Source: Patescibacteria group bacterium (GTDB lineage Bacteria > Patescibacteriota > Microgenomatia > UBA10105 > UBA927). Taken from it: 37,133 nt of DNA. Shown here piece after piece: positions 25,042-32,171 of this stretch; the first letter of the stretch is position 1; every line of letters starts with the position of its first letter. The stretch spans positions 67,201 through 104,333 of the forward strand of contig JAHJMO010000016.1 in assembly GCA_018821245.1 (NCBI GenBank), given 5' to 3'. Both the position numbers and the translations under genes were made by a program. The notes under the pieces were generated by a model. It was not told the DNA's origin. It did no database searches and was given only the letters and a program-made list of their open reading frames with translations.

Positions 25042-25056
25042 TGATTGGGGGCAAGT

Positions 25057-26325
25057 ATGGGTATATTGAAAAAAATGACGGCTCGATTGTTTCAACATAC
25101 GGTAGCCCGTGACGGTGTCATAGTATTTGTGGGGGTGATGATAGCCAATGTTGCTTCATACCTGTTCCATTTGCTTATGGGGCGTATTTTGGGGCCCGGC
25201 GGATATGGAGAGTTGTCGTCTCTTCTTTCTATCGTATATATTTTCAGTGTTCCGTTGACCGTCGGTCAAATTGTTTTGGTCAAAGCCGTTTCAGAGCTCA
25301 AAGCACGAGAAGAGACCGGTCAGGTAAAAACTCTTTTTTGGAAGCTTACAAAGGCTTGCACAATAACATGTCTTATAGCACTGCCTTTTGTGATTATGGC
25401 TTCCCCCATAGTTGTGGCCTTTCTGCATATTCAATCGCCCTCCCTTTTCGTACTTGCATATATTCTTTTTGTTTTTTCTCTTCTTACCATGCTGATTGCA
25501 AGTTTGCTTCAGGGATATCAGAAATTTGTGTGGTTTAGTATGCTCGGGGCGGGAATTATCGTCCTTAAACTTATATTCAGTATTCCTGCCGCTTCGTCGG
25601 GAGTCTTTGGGGTAATGCTGGCTACTACAGTATCGGCAGCCATCATGTACGTGGTGTATTTTTATCCTATTCGTTTCGTGTTGAAAGCTACGTTTACGCC
25701 TATGACGATAACCAGGCGGGAAGCTTATGCGTATGCGGTGCCTACGCTTCTTGCGATCCTTGGATCTACATCCTTGTTCTCTACAGACATTATTCTTGTC
25801 CGCCATTTTTTTGAGCCTATTCAGGCGGGATTGTATGCTGCTCTTGCTGTTTTGGGAAAAGTCATATTTTATGCTTCCTCTGCAGTCGGACTTGTTTTTT
25901 TTCCGGTTTTGGCGGAGCGCTGCGCCAAAAGACAAAAAACAAGAAAATTATCCGCTTTCGGCGTGATCATTGTTTGTATGATTTCTTTTGGGATTATCGT
26001 CATATACTTTATGGTTCCGAAGATCGTTGTTTCATTGCTTTTCGGGAGAGCTTATATTGATGCCGCAGAATTGTTGGGTCCGTTCGGAATTTTCCTGTCG
26101 CTTTTTTCAGTCGGTAATTTACTCATGACTATTAACCTCGCGTTGGGTAATACCGGTGTCTGGGTGGCCACGCTCGGATGTGCGGTTTTACAAATACTGG
26201 GCATATCCCTGTTCCACGAAAGCATTGCTGCCGTATTGTGGGTTGATATTATAGTCGGATTGTTGTTCGTAACAGGTGCAGGGGGATATTATCTGTGGTG
26301 CTTCAAAAAAGAGGGACATACATGA
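25057..26325 (+). CDS. Wzx-like polysaccharide flippase (MOP superfamily)
   Basis: The 422-residue protein is almost wholly hydrophobic. It starts with a short basic segment, then IVFVGVMIANVASYLFHLLMGRILGPGGYGELSSLLS, the typical first two helices of MOP-superfamily flippases (RxLGPxxYGxLS), and has roughly twelve helices with YAVPTLLAILGSTSLFSTDIILVRHFFEP in the middle. Wzx proteins move undecaprenyl-diphosphate-linked oligosaccharides to the outer leaflet. ATG 25057 follows a G-rich stretch; the TTG at 25045 is an alternative. It is sandwiched between two DPM-like GT2 genes and overlaps the second as ATGA. Confidence 0.88.
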   Translation: MGILKKMTARLFQHTVARDGVIVFVGVMIANVASYLFHLLMGRILGPGGYGELSSLLSIVYIFSVPLTVGQIVLVKAVSELKAREETGQVKTLFWKLTKACTITCLIALPFVIMASPIVVAFLHIQSPSLFVLAYILFVFSLLTMLIASLLQGYQKFVWFSMLGAGIIVLKLIFSIPAASSGVFGVMLATTVSAAIMYVVYFYPIRFVLKATFTPMTITRREAYAYAVPTLLAILGSTSLFSTDIILVRHFFEPIQAGLYAALAVLGKVIFYASSAVGLVFFPVLAERCAKRQKTRKLSAFGVIIVCMISFGIIVIYFMVPKIVVSLLFGRAYIDAAELLGPFGIFLSLFSVGNLLMTINLALGNTGVWVATLGCAVLQILGISLFHESIAAVLWVDIIVGLLFVTGAGGYYLWCFKKEGHT

Positions 26326-27113
26326 AAAAGTTAAGTCTCATTATACCGGTATATAAACAGGAAAAAACTATCAAGCGGGATATACAGGATGTTCTTTCGG
26401 TGCTCAACGCCCTAAAAATTCCGTACGAGATTATACCTGTCATTGACGGCATGCTTGACCGGAGCTTTGAAGAAGCCCGGATGGTACGCTCTCCTGACGT
26501 TCAAGTGGTGGGGTACAAAACCAATCACGGTAAAGGCTACGCTGTGCGGTACGGATTTGCCCACGCCACCGGCGATGTCATAGGGTTTATGGATGCAGGC
26601 GGAGATTTAAAGCCAGAGGCGCTTCTTGTCATGCTTGCACAGTTTGAGTTTCAAGATGCCGATGTGGTACTTGGCAGTAAACGGCATCCTGATTCAAAGG
26701 TCGATTACCCACGGTATAGAAAAATACTTTCTTGGGGATATCAACAAATCGTTAAAATATTATTTGGGTTGAATGTTACTGATACACAGGTTGGAATGAA
26801 AATATATAAGCGAAAATTATTAGAAGACGTGCTCCCAAGATTACTCGTGAAACAATTTGCGTTTGATATAGAAATGCTTGCTGTAGCCTATCATTTGGGA
26901 TACAGAAAAATATATGAATCACCTGTTGAGATAAACTTTTTATTTTCAAAAACAAGTATTGTCTGGTCAAAATTGTCTCGAGTTATCTATAACATGATAA
27001 CTGATACGTTAGCTGTGTTTTATAGGTTGAAGATTAAACGGTATTACGATAATGCTTCAAAACGAAAATGGCGCTTCGATCCGGAATTAAACTTCAGAAT
27101 TAATATAGGGTAG
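26322..27113 (+). CDS. DPM-like GT2 glycosyltransferase with an atypical DAGGD motif
   Basis: ATG 26322 overlaps the flippase stop. The 263-residue product has LSLIIPVYKQEKTI, IPVIDGMLDRSF, TNHGKGYAVRYGFAHATGDVIGFMDAGGDL and DTQVGMKIYKRKLLEDVLPRL, then FAFDIEMLAVAYHLGYRKIYESPVEI, matching DPM-like GT2 enzymes. Instead of DADL the metal-binding site reads Asp91-Ala-Gly-Gly-Asp95, and the first motif has DGMLDRS instead of DDGSTDGT. The catalytic acids are present but spaced differently. It is a probable polyprenyl-phosphate glycosyltransferase, perhaps with another sugar. It is the last gene before the minus-strand toxin-antitoxin cassette. Confidence 0.82.
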   Translation: MKKLSLIIPVYKQEKTIKRDIQDVLSVLNALKIPYEIIPVIDGMLDRSFEEARMVRSPDVQVVGYKTNHGKGYAVRYGFAHATGDVIGFMDAGGDLKPEALLVMLAQFEFQDADVVLGSKRHPDSKVDYPRYRKILSWGYQQIVKILFGLNVTDTQVGMKIYKRKLLEDVLPRLLVKQFAFDIEMLAVAYHLGYRKIYESPVEINFLFSKTSIVWSKLSRVIYNMITDTLAVFYRLKIKRYYDNASKRKWRFDPELNFRINIG

Positions 27114-27139
27114 ATAAGTACCGCGAAAAACGTTGTAAT

Positions 27140-27808
27140 TTAGGACAAAATTTTATTTGCGACTGCTGGAACGGTTGTCAGGAAGTAGTGTTTTACCTGT
27201 TCCCAGGAAGCCTCAAAAAGTATTTGAGGATCTGGATCTTCCTCTGCGTCGTCAAAGTACGTGAGACTTTTCATAATATGATGATAATTATGCTGGATCT
27301 TGGGATATTGGAAATCAATTCGTTTGATCACATCTGCCAACGGTTCTTTATTTTTTGTATACCAATATAAATCAAAAAAATCCCGTTTTGTTCCGCGTTG
27401 ACTAACCGCAATGATTTTCATAACTGCAATATCTCGGGCATCTAAAATATTAATCATGTTATCGGTAATAAATGGTTGAAGGGGAATAAACTGCGGGTAC
27501 GCAATAAAACTTATTTTTGTTTCTTCAAGGATGCCGTAAAGTGTACCTTTTTCTCTCAAAGATATAGCCCAATTGTATTTGGAAAGAGAGGAAATAAGGG
27601 ATGGCACATCTATTTCCGGCTTGGGAATAAAAAAATCGAGATCAACAGATACACGGTGATCAGTTTGTAAGGCGAGTGCTGTTCCTCCGGCGAGATACCA
27701 TCCTTGGTCTTTTATCCACGTTTGTTGCGAGAGGATCTCAAACGCTTTTTTCGTTTCTTCCCTTAGATGAGTAAATGACAGTTTTACTGGTTTGTGAGAA
27801 TAGTCCAT
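27140..27808 (-). CDS. AbiEii-family nucleotidyltransferase toxin
   Basis: The 222-residue product has the nucleotidyltransferase motif GGTALAL (41-47) followed by DHRVSVDLDFF with the metal-binding Asp56-x-Asp58, and later LDARDIAVMKIIAVSQRGTKRDFFDLYW, the C-terminal signature of the AbiEii/AbiGii (DUF1814) family. These enzymes are toxins of toxin-antitoxin and abortive-infection systems; related MenT proteins modify tRNA. It overlaps the smaller upstream gene by 25 bases and lies on the strand opposite to the glycan operon, convergent with the GT2 before it. The catalytic residues look intact. Confidence 0.85.
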   Translation of the reverse strand: MDYSHKPVKLSFTHLREETKKAFEILSQQTWIKDQGWYLAGGTALALQTDHRVSVDLDFFIPKPEIDVPSLISSLSKYNWAISLREKGTLYGILEETKISFIAYPQFIPLQPFITDNMINILDARDIAVMKIIAVSQRGTKRDFFDLYWYTKNKEPLADVIKRIDFQYPKIQHNYHHIMKSLTYFDDAEEDPDPQILFEASWEQVKHYFLTTVPAVANKILS

Positions 27809-28017
27809 AGTGTTTTACTGCTTTTATGTAATTGCTTTGACGTTTCACACACATGTAAGAGAAGTTGTTTTGAATATTGCTTTCTCATCCAACGTACCTC
27901 ATTATCAGTCCCAAAATCCATAATTCGTTCAATAATATATTTTGCGTTTGTATCTACGTCAATCTTTTTCGGATCTGTATCCCAAAAAAGCGATTGTCTA
28001 AATTGAATGGTTTGCAT
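27784..28017 (-). CDS. DUF6922-like partner (putative antitoxin) of the AbiEii protein
   Basis: The 77-residue protein contains QSLFWDTDPKKIDVDTNAKYIIERIMDFGTDNEVRWMRKQYSKQLLLHV. The LFWD-x-D-P-x-K-I-D start and IIER-hydrophobic-x-x-G continuation match the DUF6922 type of small proteins that sit just upstream of AbiEii toxins. A regulatory or neutralising role is inferred from position and size. Its stop overlaps the toxin start, so translation is coupled. The ATG is about 8 bases from a TATAAT box on the same strand, so the mRNA may be nearly leaderless. Confidence 0.75.
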   Translation of the reverse strand: MQTIQFRQSLFWDTDPKKIDVDTNAKYIIERIMDFGTDNEVRWMRKQYSKQLLLHVCETSKQLHKSSKTLWTILTNQ

Positions 28018-28024
28018 ACTAACT

Positions 28025-28030
28025 ATTATA
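28025..28030 (-). promoter_or_regulatory. -10 box of the toxin-antitoxin operon
   Basis: A perfect TATAAT on the minus strand lies 8-13 bases before the antitoxin ATG at 28017. No good -35 is visible at normal distance. Two direct GTACTA repeats on the plus strand (28039-28044 and 28048-28053), 9 bp apart, lie just upstream and could be an operator for autoregulation. Confidence 0.4.
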
Positions 28031-28051
28031 GCAAAAATGTACTAACGGTAC

Positions 28052-28057
28052 TATAAT
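28052..28057 (+). promoter_or_regulatory. -10 box for the gene at 28071
   Basis: A perfect TATAAT on the plus strand is 13 bases before ATG 28071, giving a predicted leader of about seven bases. It lies back to back with the minus-strand box in a 53-bp gap, so the glycan operon probably restarts here after the cassette. No clear -35 is visible. Confidence 0.45.
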
Positions 28058-28070
28058 TACATAGCTTCTT

Positions 28071-29171
28071 ATGCGCATTCTTATTCTTAATTGGCGTGAT
28101 TTAACCCATCCACGAGCTGGTGGAGCGGAGCTCGTGACCATGGAACATGCAAAAGGATGGGTAAAGGCAGGTCACCGCGTTACTTGGCTTACCGGTTGGT
28201 ACGGAGGAAAAAAAGAAGAAATTGTTGATGGTGTTCATATTGTCCGAAGAGCTGGATCGCTTACCATCTATTTATATGCAATGATATACCTACTTATCAA
28301 CAGTAGATTAATTGATGTTATTGTTGACGAAGCGCATGGATTTCCATTTTTCTCTCCTCTTTTTACGAAAAAGCCAGTTGTTTTGTTTATTCATGAGATA
28401 GCTGGAGAAATTTGGGATTACATGTTTCCATTTCCAAAGAACATAATCGGAAAGTTTTTGGAATCGACATATTTTAGGTTGTATAAGAAGTGTTACGTTT
28501 GGACAGATGCGCCCTCAACAGTGGATGAACTTGTTGAACGGGGAATCCCGCGGAATCGCTGTTTTGCCATTCCCTGTCCTATTGTTAAACCAAGAACCAA
28601 GAACCAGCAACTACGAACCAAGAACCAGCAACCAACCTACATCTTCGTCTCCCGCGTTGTGCGAATGAAAGGATTAGATGAGGTGATTAAAGCATTCGCA
28701 TTCACCTATCGTGAGGAACCAAAATCAAAACTCTGGATTGTTGGAGGTGGGGAAGATGCGTATATTGAAGAATTAAAAACCATGATTGTGGAATATGGTA
28801 TTGAAAAGAATGTTGTATGGTTCGGAATAGTTTCTGAAAAGAAAAAATATGAACTCATGTCGCGGGCGCAAATACTTCTTCACGCATCTGTGAAAGAAGG
28901 ATGGGGGCTGGTGGTACTTGAGGCTGCTTCCGTCGGAACACCAGCAATTGTATATAATGTTTCAGGTCTTCGTGATGTAGTGAAACATAATAAGACCGGA
29001 ATAGTATTACAAACAAATTCACCGCAGGAGATGGCTAGAGAAGCGATGGTATTATTAAAAAATAAACGTATGTATGCTTTGTATCAGCAAAATGGAAAAA
29101 AGTGGGTTGATAGCTTACGATGGGACGATGTAATAAAAAAAAGTCTTGTTCTATTAAAAAAAGCAACTTAA
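28071..29171 (+). CDS. GT4-family (GT-B) glycosyltransferase
   Basis: The 366-residue product starts MRILILNWRDLTHPRAGGAELVTMEHAKGW; the RAGGAE loop is characteristic of one GT4 subgroup. Further motifs are VIVDEAHGFPFFSP, VLFIHEIAGEIWDYMFP, the domain-two start YIFVSRVVRMKGLDEVIKAF, GGGEDAYIEELK and the donor-binding E-x7-E at Glu276/Glu284 (EGWGLVVLE). It is a cytoplasmic NDP-sugar transferase with unknown donor. Residues about 173-189 (KPRTKNQQLRTKNQQP) form an insert encoded by seven tandem 7-bp units right at the hinge between the two Rossmann domains. The gene has its own -10 box and starts a plus-strand operon after the toxin-antitoxin cassette. Confidence 0.92.
   Translation: MRILILNWRDLTHPRAGGAELVTMEHAKGWVKAGHRVTWLTGWYGGKKEEIVDGVHIVRRAGSLTIYLYAMIYLLINSRLIDVIVDEAHGFPFFSPLFTKKPVVLFIHEIAGEIWDYMFPFPKNIIGKFLESTYFRLYKKCYVWTDAPSTVDELVERGIPRNRCFAIPCPIVKPRTKNQQLRTKNQQPTYIFVSRVVRMKGLDEVIKAFAFTYREEPKSKLWIVGGGEDAYIEELKTMIVEYGIEKNVVWFGIVSEKKKYELMSRAQILLHASVKEGWGLVVLEAASVGTPAIVYNVSGLRDVVKHNKTGIVLQTNSPQEMAREAMVLLKNKRMYALYQQNGKKWVDSLRWDDVIKKSLVLLKKAT
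28588..28636 (+). repeat. seven tandem 7-bp units, consensus AACCAAG
   Basis: Units in order: AACCAAG, AACCAAG, AACCAGC, AACTACG, AACCAAG, AACCAGC, AACCAAC. They are exactly contiguous over 49 bp and in frame in the GT4 gene. The encoded RTKNQQ repeats with a 7-residue period and sits in the interdomain linker. Confidence 0.93.
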
Positions 29172-29172
29172 T

Positions 29173-30006
29173 ATGACTTCTCCTCTTGTTTCTATTATCA
29201 TCACGACAAAAAACGAAGCTGCACATATTGTTTCCTGTTTGAAGAGCATCAGGAATCAGACGTGTTCCGACAGTGAGACAATCGTCGTTGACAATCAATC
29301 AAAAGATAGCACGAAAACAATAGCAAAAACATTTGATGCACATGTTTTTAACGCAGGACCAGAGAGATCTGCTCAACGAAACTATGGTGCCAAAAAAGCA
29401 AAAGGTGAATATCTGTTGTTTATTGATGCGGATATGATTCTCACTCCAAAAGTCGTAGAAGAATGTGTATCAAAAATCCGCGAACTGCGAACTGCGAACC
29501 GAGAACTACGTGCCCTTGTTATTCCTGAAAAATCAATCGGTATCGGATTCTGGGCTCAGTGTAAGGCGATGGAACGTTCATTTTATGAAGGCGTCGCGTG
29601 GATGGAGGCGGCTCGGTTTTATCGGAAAGACATTTTTATGAAGATAGGCACCTATGACGTTCATCTGACAGGTCCGGAAGATTTTGAACTGCCGCAAAGG
29701 GTAAAAGCCATGTATGGCAATAGCGCCGTTGGTCGGATTACGTCCTACATAGTACACGATGAGGGACGTATTTCACTTCCGAAACTTCTTCAAAAGAAAT
29801 ACTACTATGGAAGAAAAATGAGACGGTATCAGTTGGTTACGACAAGTAAAAAATATTTCAGAAAACAGGCTAATCCGCTCGTTCGATATGCGCTCTTTTT
29901 TCGAAAACCCACCCGTTTATTAAAAGATCCAATCCATGCACTCGGTATGTTTATCATGAAGACGTTGGAGATCTTGGCGCTCGCGTATGGCGGGATAAAA
30001 GGTTAG
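29173..30006 (+). CDS. GT2-family glycosyltransferase
   Basis: The 277-residue product begins MTSPLVSIIITTKNEAAHIVSCLKSI and has VVDNQSKDST (38-47), GPERSAQRNYGAKKAKGEYLLFIDADMIL with metal-binding Asp85-Ala-Asp87, and late FYRKDIFMKIGTYD and TGPEDFELPQR motifs. This combination is common in GT2 enzymes of surface-glycan loci. A C-terminal hydrophobic segment (HALGMFIMKTLEILALAYGG) may bind the membrane. Residues 103-114 (RELRTANRELRA) come from four 7-bp units at 29482-29509 and form an exposed charged helix before LVIPEK. It follows the GT4 gene after one base. Confidence 0.9.
   Translation: MTSPLVSIIITTKNEAAHIVSCLKSIRNQTCSDSETIVVDNQSKDSTKTIAKTFDAHVFNAGPERSAQRNYGAKKAKGEYLLFIDADMILTPKVVEECVSKIRELRTANRELRALVIPEKSIGIGFWAQCKAMERSFYEGVAWMEAARFYRKDIFMKIGTYDVHLTGPEDFELPQRVKAMYGNSAVGRITSYIVHDEGRISLPKLLQKKYYYGRKMRRYQLVTTSKKYFRKQANPLVRYALFFRKPTRLLKDPIHALGMFIMKTLEILALAYGGIKG
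29482..29509 (+). repeat. four tandem 7-bp units, consensus GAACTGC
   Basis: Units GAACTGC (29482), GAACTGC (29489), GAACCGA (29496) and GAACTAC (29503). Rotated by one base they read AACTGCG, AACTGCG, AACCGAG, AACTACG, the same family as the AACCAAG/AACTACG units 850 bp upstream in the neighbouring gene. Confidence 0.88.
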
Positions 30007-30023
30007 TCATTTGTTTTTTTATA

Positions 30024-30032
30024 TGCTACTAT
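30024..30032 (+). promoter_or_regulatory. possible extended -10 element before the ColD-like gene
   Basis: TGC followed by TACTAT (30027-30032) stands in the 36-bp gap before ATG 30043, after a T7 tract. The match is weak (TACTAT is 4/6) and no -35 lies at normal distance. Confidence 0.25.
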
Positions 30033-30042
30033 TACAACCGAT

Positions 30043-31218
30043 ATGATCAAACTCATCAAATCAACGTTTTATAAAGAAAAAGAAACAAAAAAGAAGCTTT
30101 GTGCTTTTATCAAAAAAACAGAAATTTTAAGTATCGGTTCGGAGTGCCGTAAATTCGAGCATTCTTTTGCGGCATACCAGGGGAGGAAACACTGCATATT
30201 TGTGAATAGCGGAAGCAGTGCCAATTTGGCTATCATTCAGGCGCTTCTAAACCTCGGAAAAATCAAAAAAGGAGACCCTGTTGGGTTTTCAGCGCTGACT
30301 TGGTCAACCAATGTCATGCCACTCATTCAATTAGGACTTACTCCAGTTCCGATTGATTGTGAATTAGATACGCTCAATGTATCATCAAAAACGCTCCAAG
30401 ATGCGTTAAAAAAACGAAAAATTAAAATGCTATTTCTTACAAATCTCCTTGGGTTTTGTGATGATATTGATGAAATTGCCCGAATATGCAGGAAAAATAA
30501 TATACTTCTAATTGAAGATAATTGTGAATCTTTGGGAACTGTGTATAAAGGAAAAAAACTGGGAAATTTTGGATTGGCAAGCACATTTTCTTTTTACGTC
30601 GGTCACCATATGTCGACGATTGAAGGTGGAGCAGTGTTGACAAATGATACAAAACTTGAAACCATGCTTCAGTTTGTGCGAGCACACGGATGGGATAGAA
30701 ATCTTACTGAGGATAAACAATTAAAAATTCGTATAAAACACAATGTCAACGAAACTTTTTATAACCGGTATACCTTTTATGATCTAGGGTTCAACCTTCG
30801 TACTACGGAAATTCAAGGATTCATTGGAAATACGCAGGTACCGTATTTGCCTGAAATAATCAGAAAAAGGGAGAAAAATTTTAAACGGCTTGCAAAATCT
30901 ATTTATGCCAATACGAACAAATATTACTCGATCCGATATGACCATATTGATGTCGTATCAAATTTTGCAGTTCCTATTATTTGTCGTAGCCAAACAATCC
31001 GTGATGAACTTGTAAAAAAATGTGACGGAATTGTTGAGATCCGACCAATTGTAGGGGGGGACATGACTAAACAGCCGTTTTATGCGAAATACGTAAACGG
31101 AATAAAAAAAGTAAAAAAAACGAACGCAACTATCGCACACGAACAGGGATTGTATTTTGGCAATAACCCGGAACTTACGGAAAAAGAATTAAAAACACTT
31201 CTGTCTATATTTTCATAA
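30043..31218 (+). CDS. ColD-like PLP-dependent sugar 3-dehydratase of the DegT/AHBA fold
   Basis: The 391-residue protein is a fold-type I PLP enzyme of the DegT/DnrJ/EryC1/StrS family: FVNSGSSANLA (53-63) for phosphate binding, LIEDNCESLG (156-165) with the Asp that contacts the PLP nitrogen, and TFSFYVGHHMSTIEGG (181-196). Where aminotransferases have the PLP-binding lysine (S-F-x-x-x-K) this protein has His188. Replacement by His, in the context GHH-x-x-T-x-EGG, defines the dehydratases ColD (GDP-4-keto-6-deoxymannose 3-dehydratase, also His188, similar length) and the E1/RfbH group. It is therefore predicted to remove the C3 hydroxyl of a 4-keto-6-deoxy sugar nucleotide in 3,6-dideoxyhexose synthesis. 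I see no clear cysteine set for the [2Fe-2S] cluster of E1, so ColD is the better match. Confidence 0.82.
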   Translation: MIKLIKSTFYKEKETKKKLCAFIKKTEILSIGSECRKFEHSFAAYQGRKHCIFVNSGSSANLAIIQALLNLGKIKKGDPVGFSALTWSTNVMPLIQLGLTPVPIDCELDTLNVSSKTLQDALKKRKIKMLFLTNLLGFCDDIDEIARICRKNNILLIEDNCESLGTVYKGKKLGNFGLASTFSFYVGHHMSTIEGGAVLTNDTKLETMLQFVRAHGWDRNLTEDKQLKIRIKHNVNETFYNRYTFYDLGFNLRTTEIQGFIGNTQVPYLPEIIRKREKNFKRLAKSIYANTNKYYSIRYDHIDVVSNFAVPIICRSQTIRDELVKKCDGIVEIRPIVGGDMTKQPFYAKYVNGIKKVKKTNATIAHEQGLYFGNNPELTEKELKTLLSIFS

Positions 31219-31234
31219 AAAGCAAAACATTGAC

Positions 31235-32167
31235 ATGAAAACTAATATTTACCGATATCTTACCTATCTGTGTTGTCCGCTGTGTAAAGGTCAGTTGACA
31301 TTTGATACGGCTGACCTTACATGCAAAGCCTGTAACAGAACCTACCCGATTGTAGACGGAATACCGCGATTTATTCATAATACATCCGAAGACCTACAGT
31401 TGTCTGTTCAAAAATGGGATATATCTTACCTTAAACAATTGAAAGCACAACACTATGAAAAGGAATTTGCCGGATATAAAGCAATGTATTTTGAGGATAC
31501 GTTTGAACAATTAAATGATGTGAAAAAAATAAAAGGCAGCGTTTATTTAGAAATCGGTAGCGGGCTGTTTTTTATGGGTCAACTGCTTGCGAAACAATGT
31601 ACGCTCGTTATCGGAATAGATATTTCGCCGGGTGCGCTCAAGGTAGCAAAAACGATGCTCTTGGAAAAAAATATACATAATTATTTACTCATCCAGGGAG
31701 ATATACTCAATATGCCTTTAGCATCAAATAGCGTAGATCTTATTTATGGCGGAGGGGTCATAGAACATTTCAAGAACACACAGCAGTGCGTGAATGAATT
31801 GTATAGAGTACTAAGAAAGGGAGGAGTAAGTTTTAATTCAGTTCCCATGCTTAATATAGGATCTCTTACGTACAGGCAAGCGTGGGGCAACATTCCAAAT
31901 ATACCAGTGCTGAGACAATTAGCAGAAGTTGTTCATATCCGCTTATTGGGTTCAAAACATATGATTTTCGGATATGAGTTTTCATTTTTACCCTCTACTC
32001 TCAGAAAAATTCACAGTGCAGCAGGGTTTAAGAAAATCAGTATTGATCGTTTTCGTGTCAAATTAGTATTTGAGTTTATTCCCAAGATTTTAAGAAGAGC
32101 GTTGGTAATATTGGCGAACAAAAGTCCATTGTTTTGGCCAATGTTAAAGGTGGTTGCGATTAAATAA
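31235..32167 (+). CDS. Zn-ribbon class I SAM-dependent methyltransferase
   Basis: The 310-residue protein starts with a Trm112-like zinc module: CCPLCKGQL (Cys14, Cys17), LTCKACNRTYPIVDGIPRFI (Cys30, Cys33). The Rossmann domain has YLEIGSG (104-110), VIGIDISPGALKVAK, NYLLIQGDILNMPLASNSVDLIYGGGVIEHF and ELYRVLRKGG, the full set of Methyltransf_11 motifs. It probably O- or N-methylates a sugar or glycan. The C-terminal region (about 190-310) is a family-variable substrate domain. It lies between the ColD-like gene and a GT2, which supports a role in making or capping an unusual sugar. Confidence 0.88.
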   Translation: MKTNIYRYLTYLCCPLCKGQLTFDTADLTCKACNRTYPIVDGIPRFIHNTSEDLQLSVQKWDISYLKQLKAQHYEKEFAGYKAMYFEDTFEQLNDVKKIKGSVYLEIGSGLFFMGQLLAKQCTLVIGIDISPGALKVAKTMLLEKNIHNYLLIQGDILNMPLASNSVDLIYGGGVIEHFKNTQQCVNELYRVLRKGGVSFNSVPMLNIGSLTYRQAWGNIPNIPVLRQLAEVVHIRLLGSKHMIFGYEFSFLPSTLRKIHSAAGFKKISIDRFRVKLVFEFIPKILRRALVILANKSPLFWPMLKVVAIK

Positions 32168-32171
32168 ACAT

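Noticed and set aside
25291-25935. Long minus-strand open frame (214 codons) opposite the flippase gene
   Set aside because: Its translation is low-complexity Lys/Arg/Ser-rich and mirrors the flippase codons; it has no start context or family match.
27114-27139. Terminator between the convergent GT2 and toxin genes
   Set aside because: The 26-bp gap shows no stem-loop followed by T residues on either strand.
13536-29510. CRISPR interpretation of the short tandem arrays
   Set aside because: Units are 7 bp, contiguous without spacers, in frame inside genes, and no cas gene is nearby.
30043-31218. Ordinary sugar aminotransferase activity for the DegT-fold protein
   Set aside because: The lysine needed for the internal aldimine is replaced by His188, as in dehydratases.
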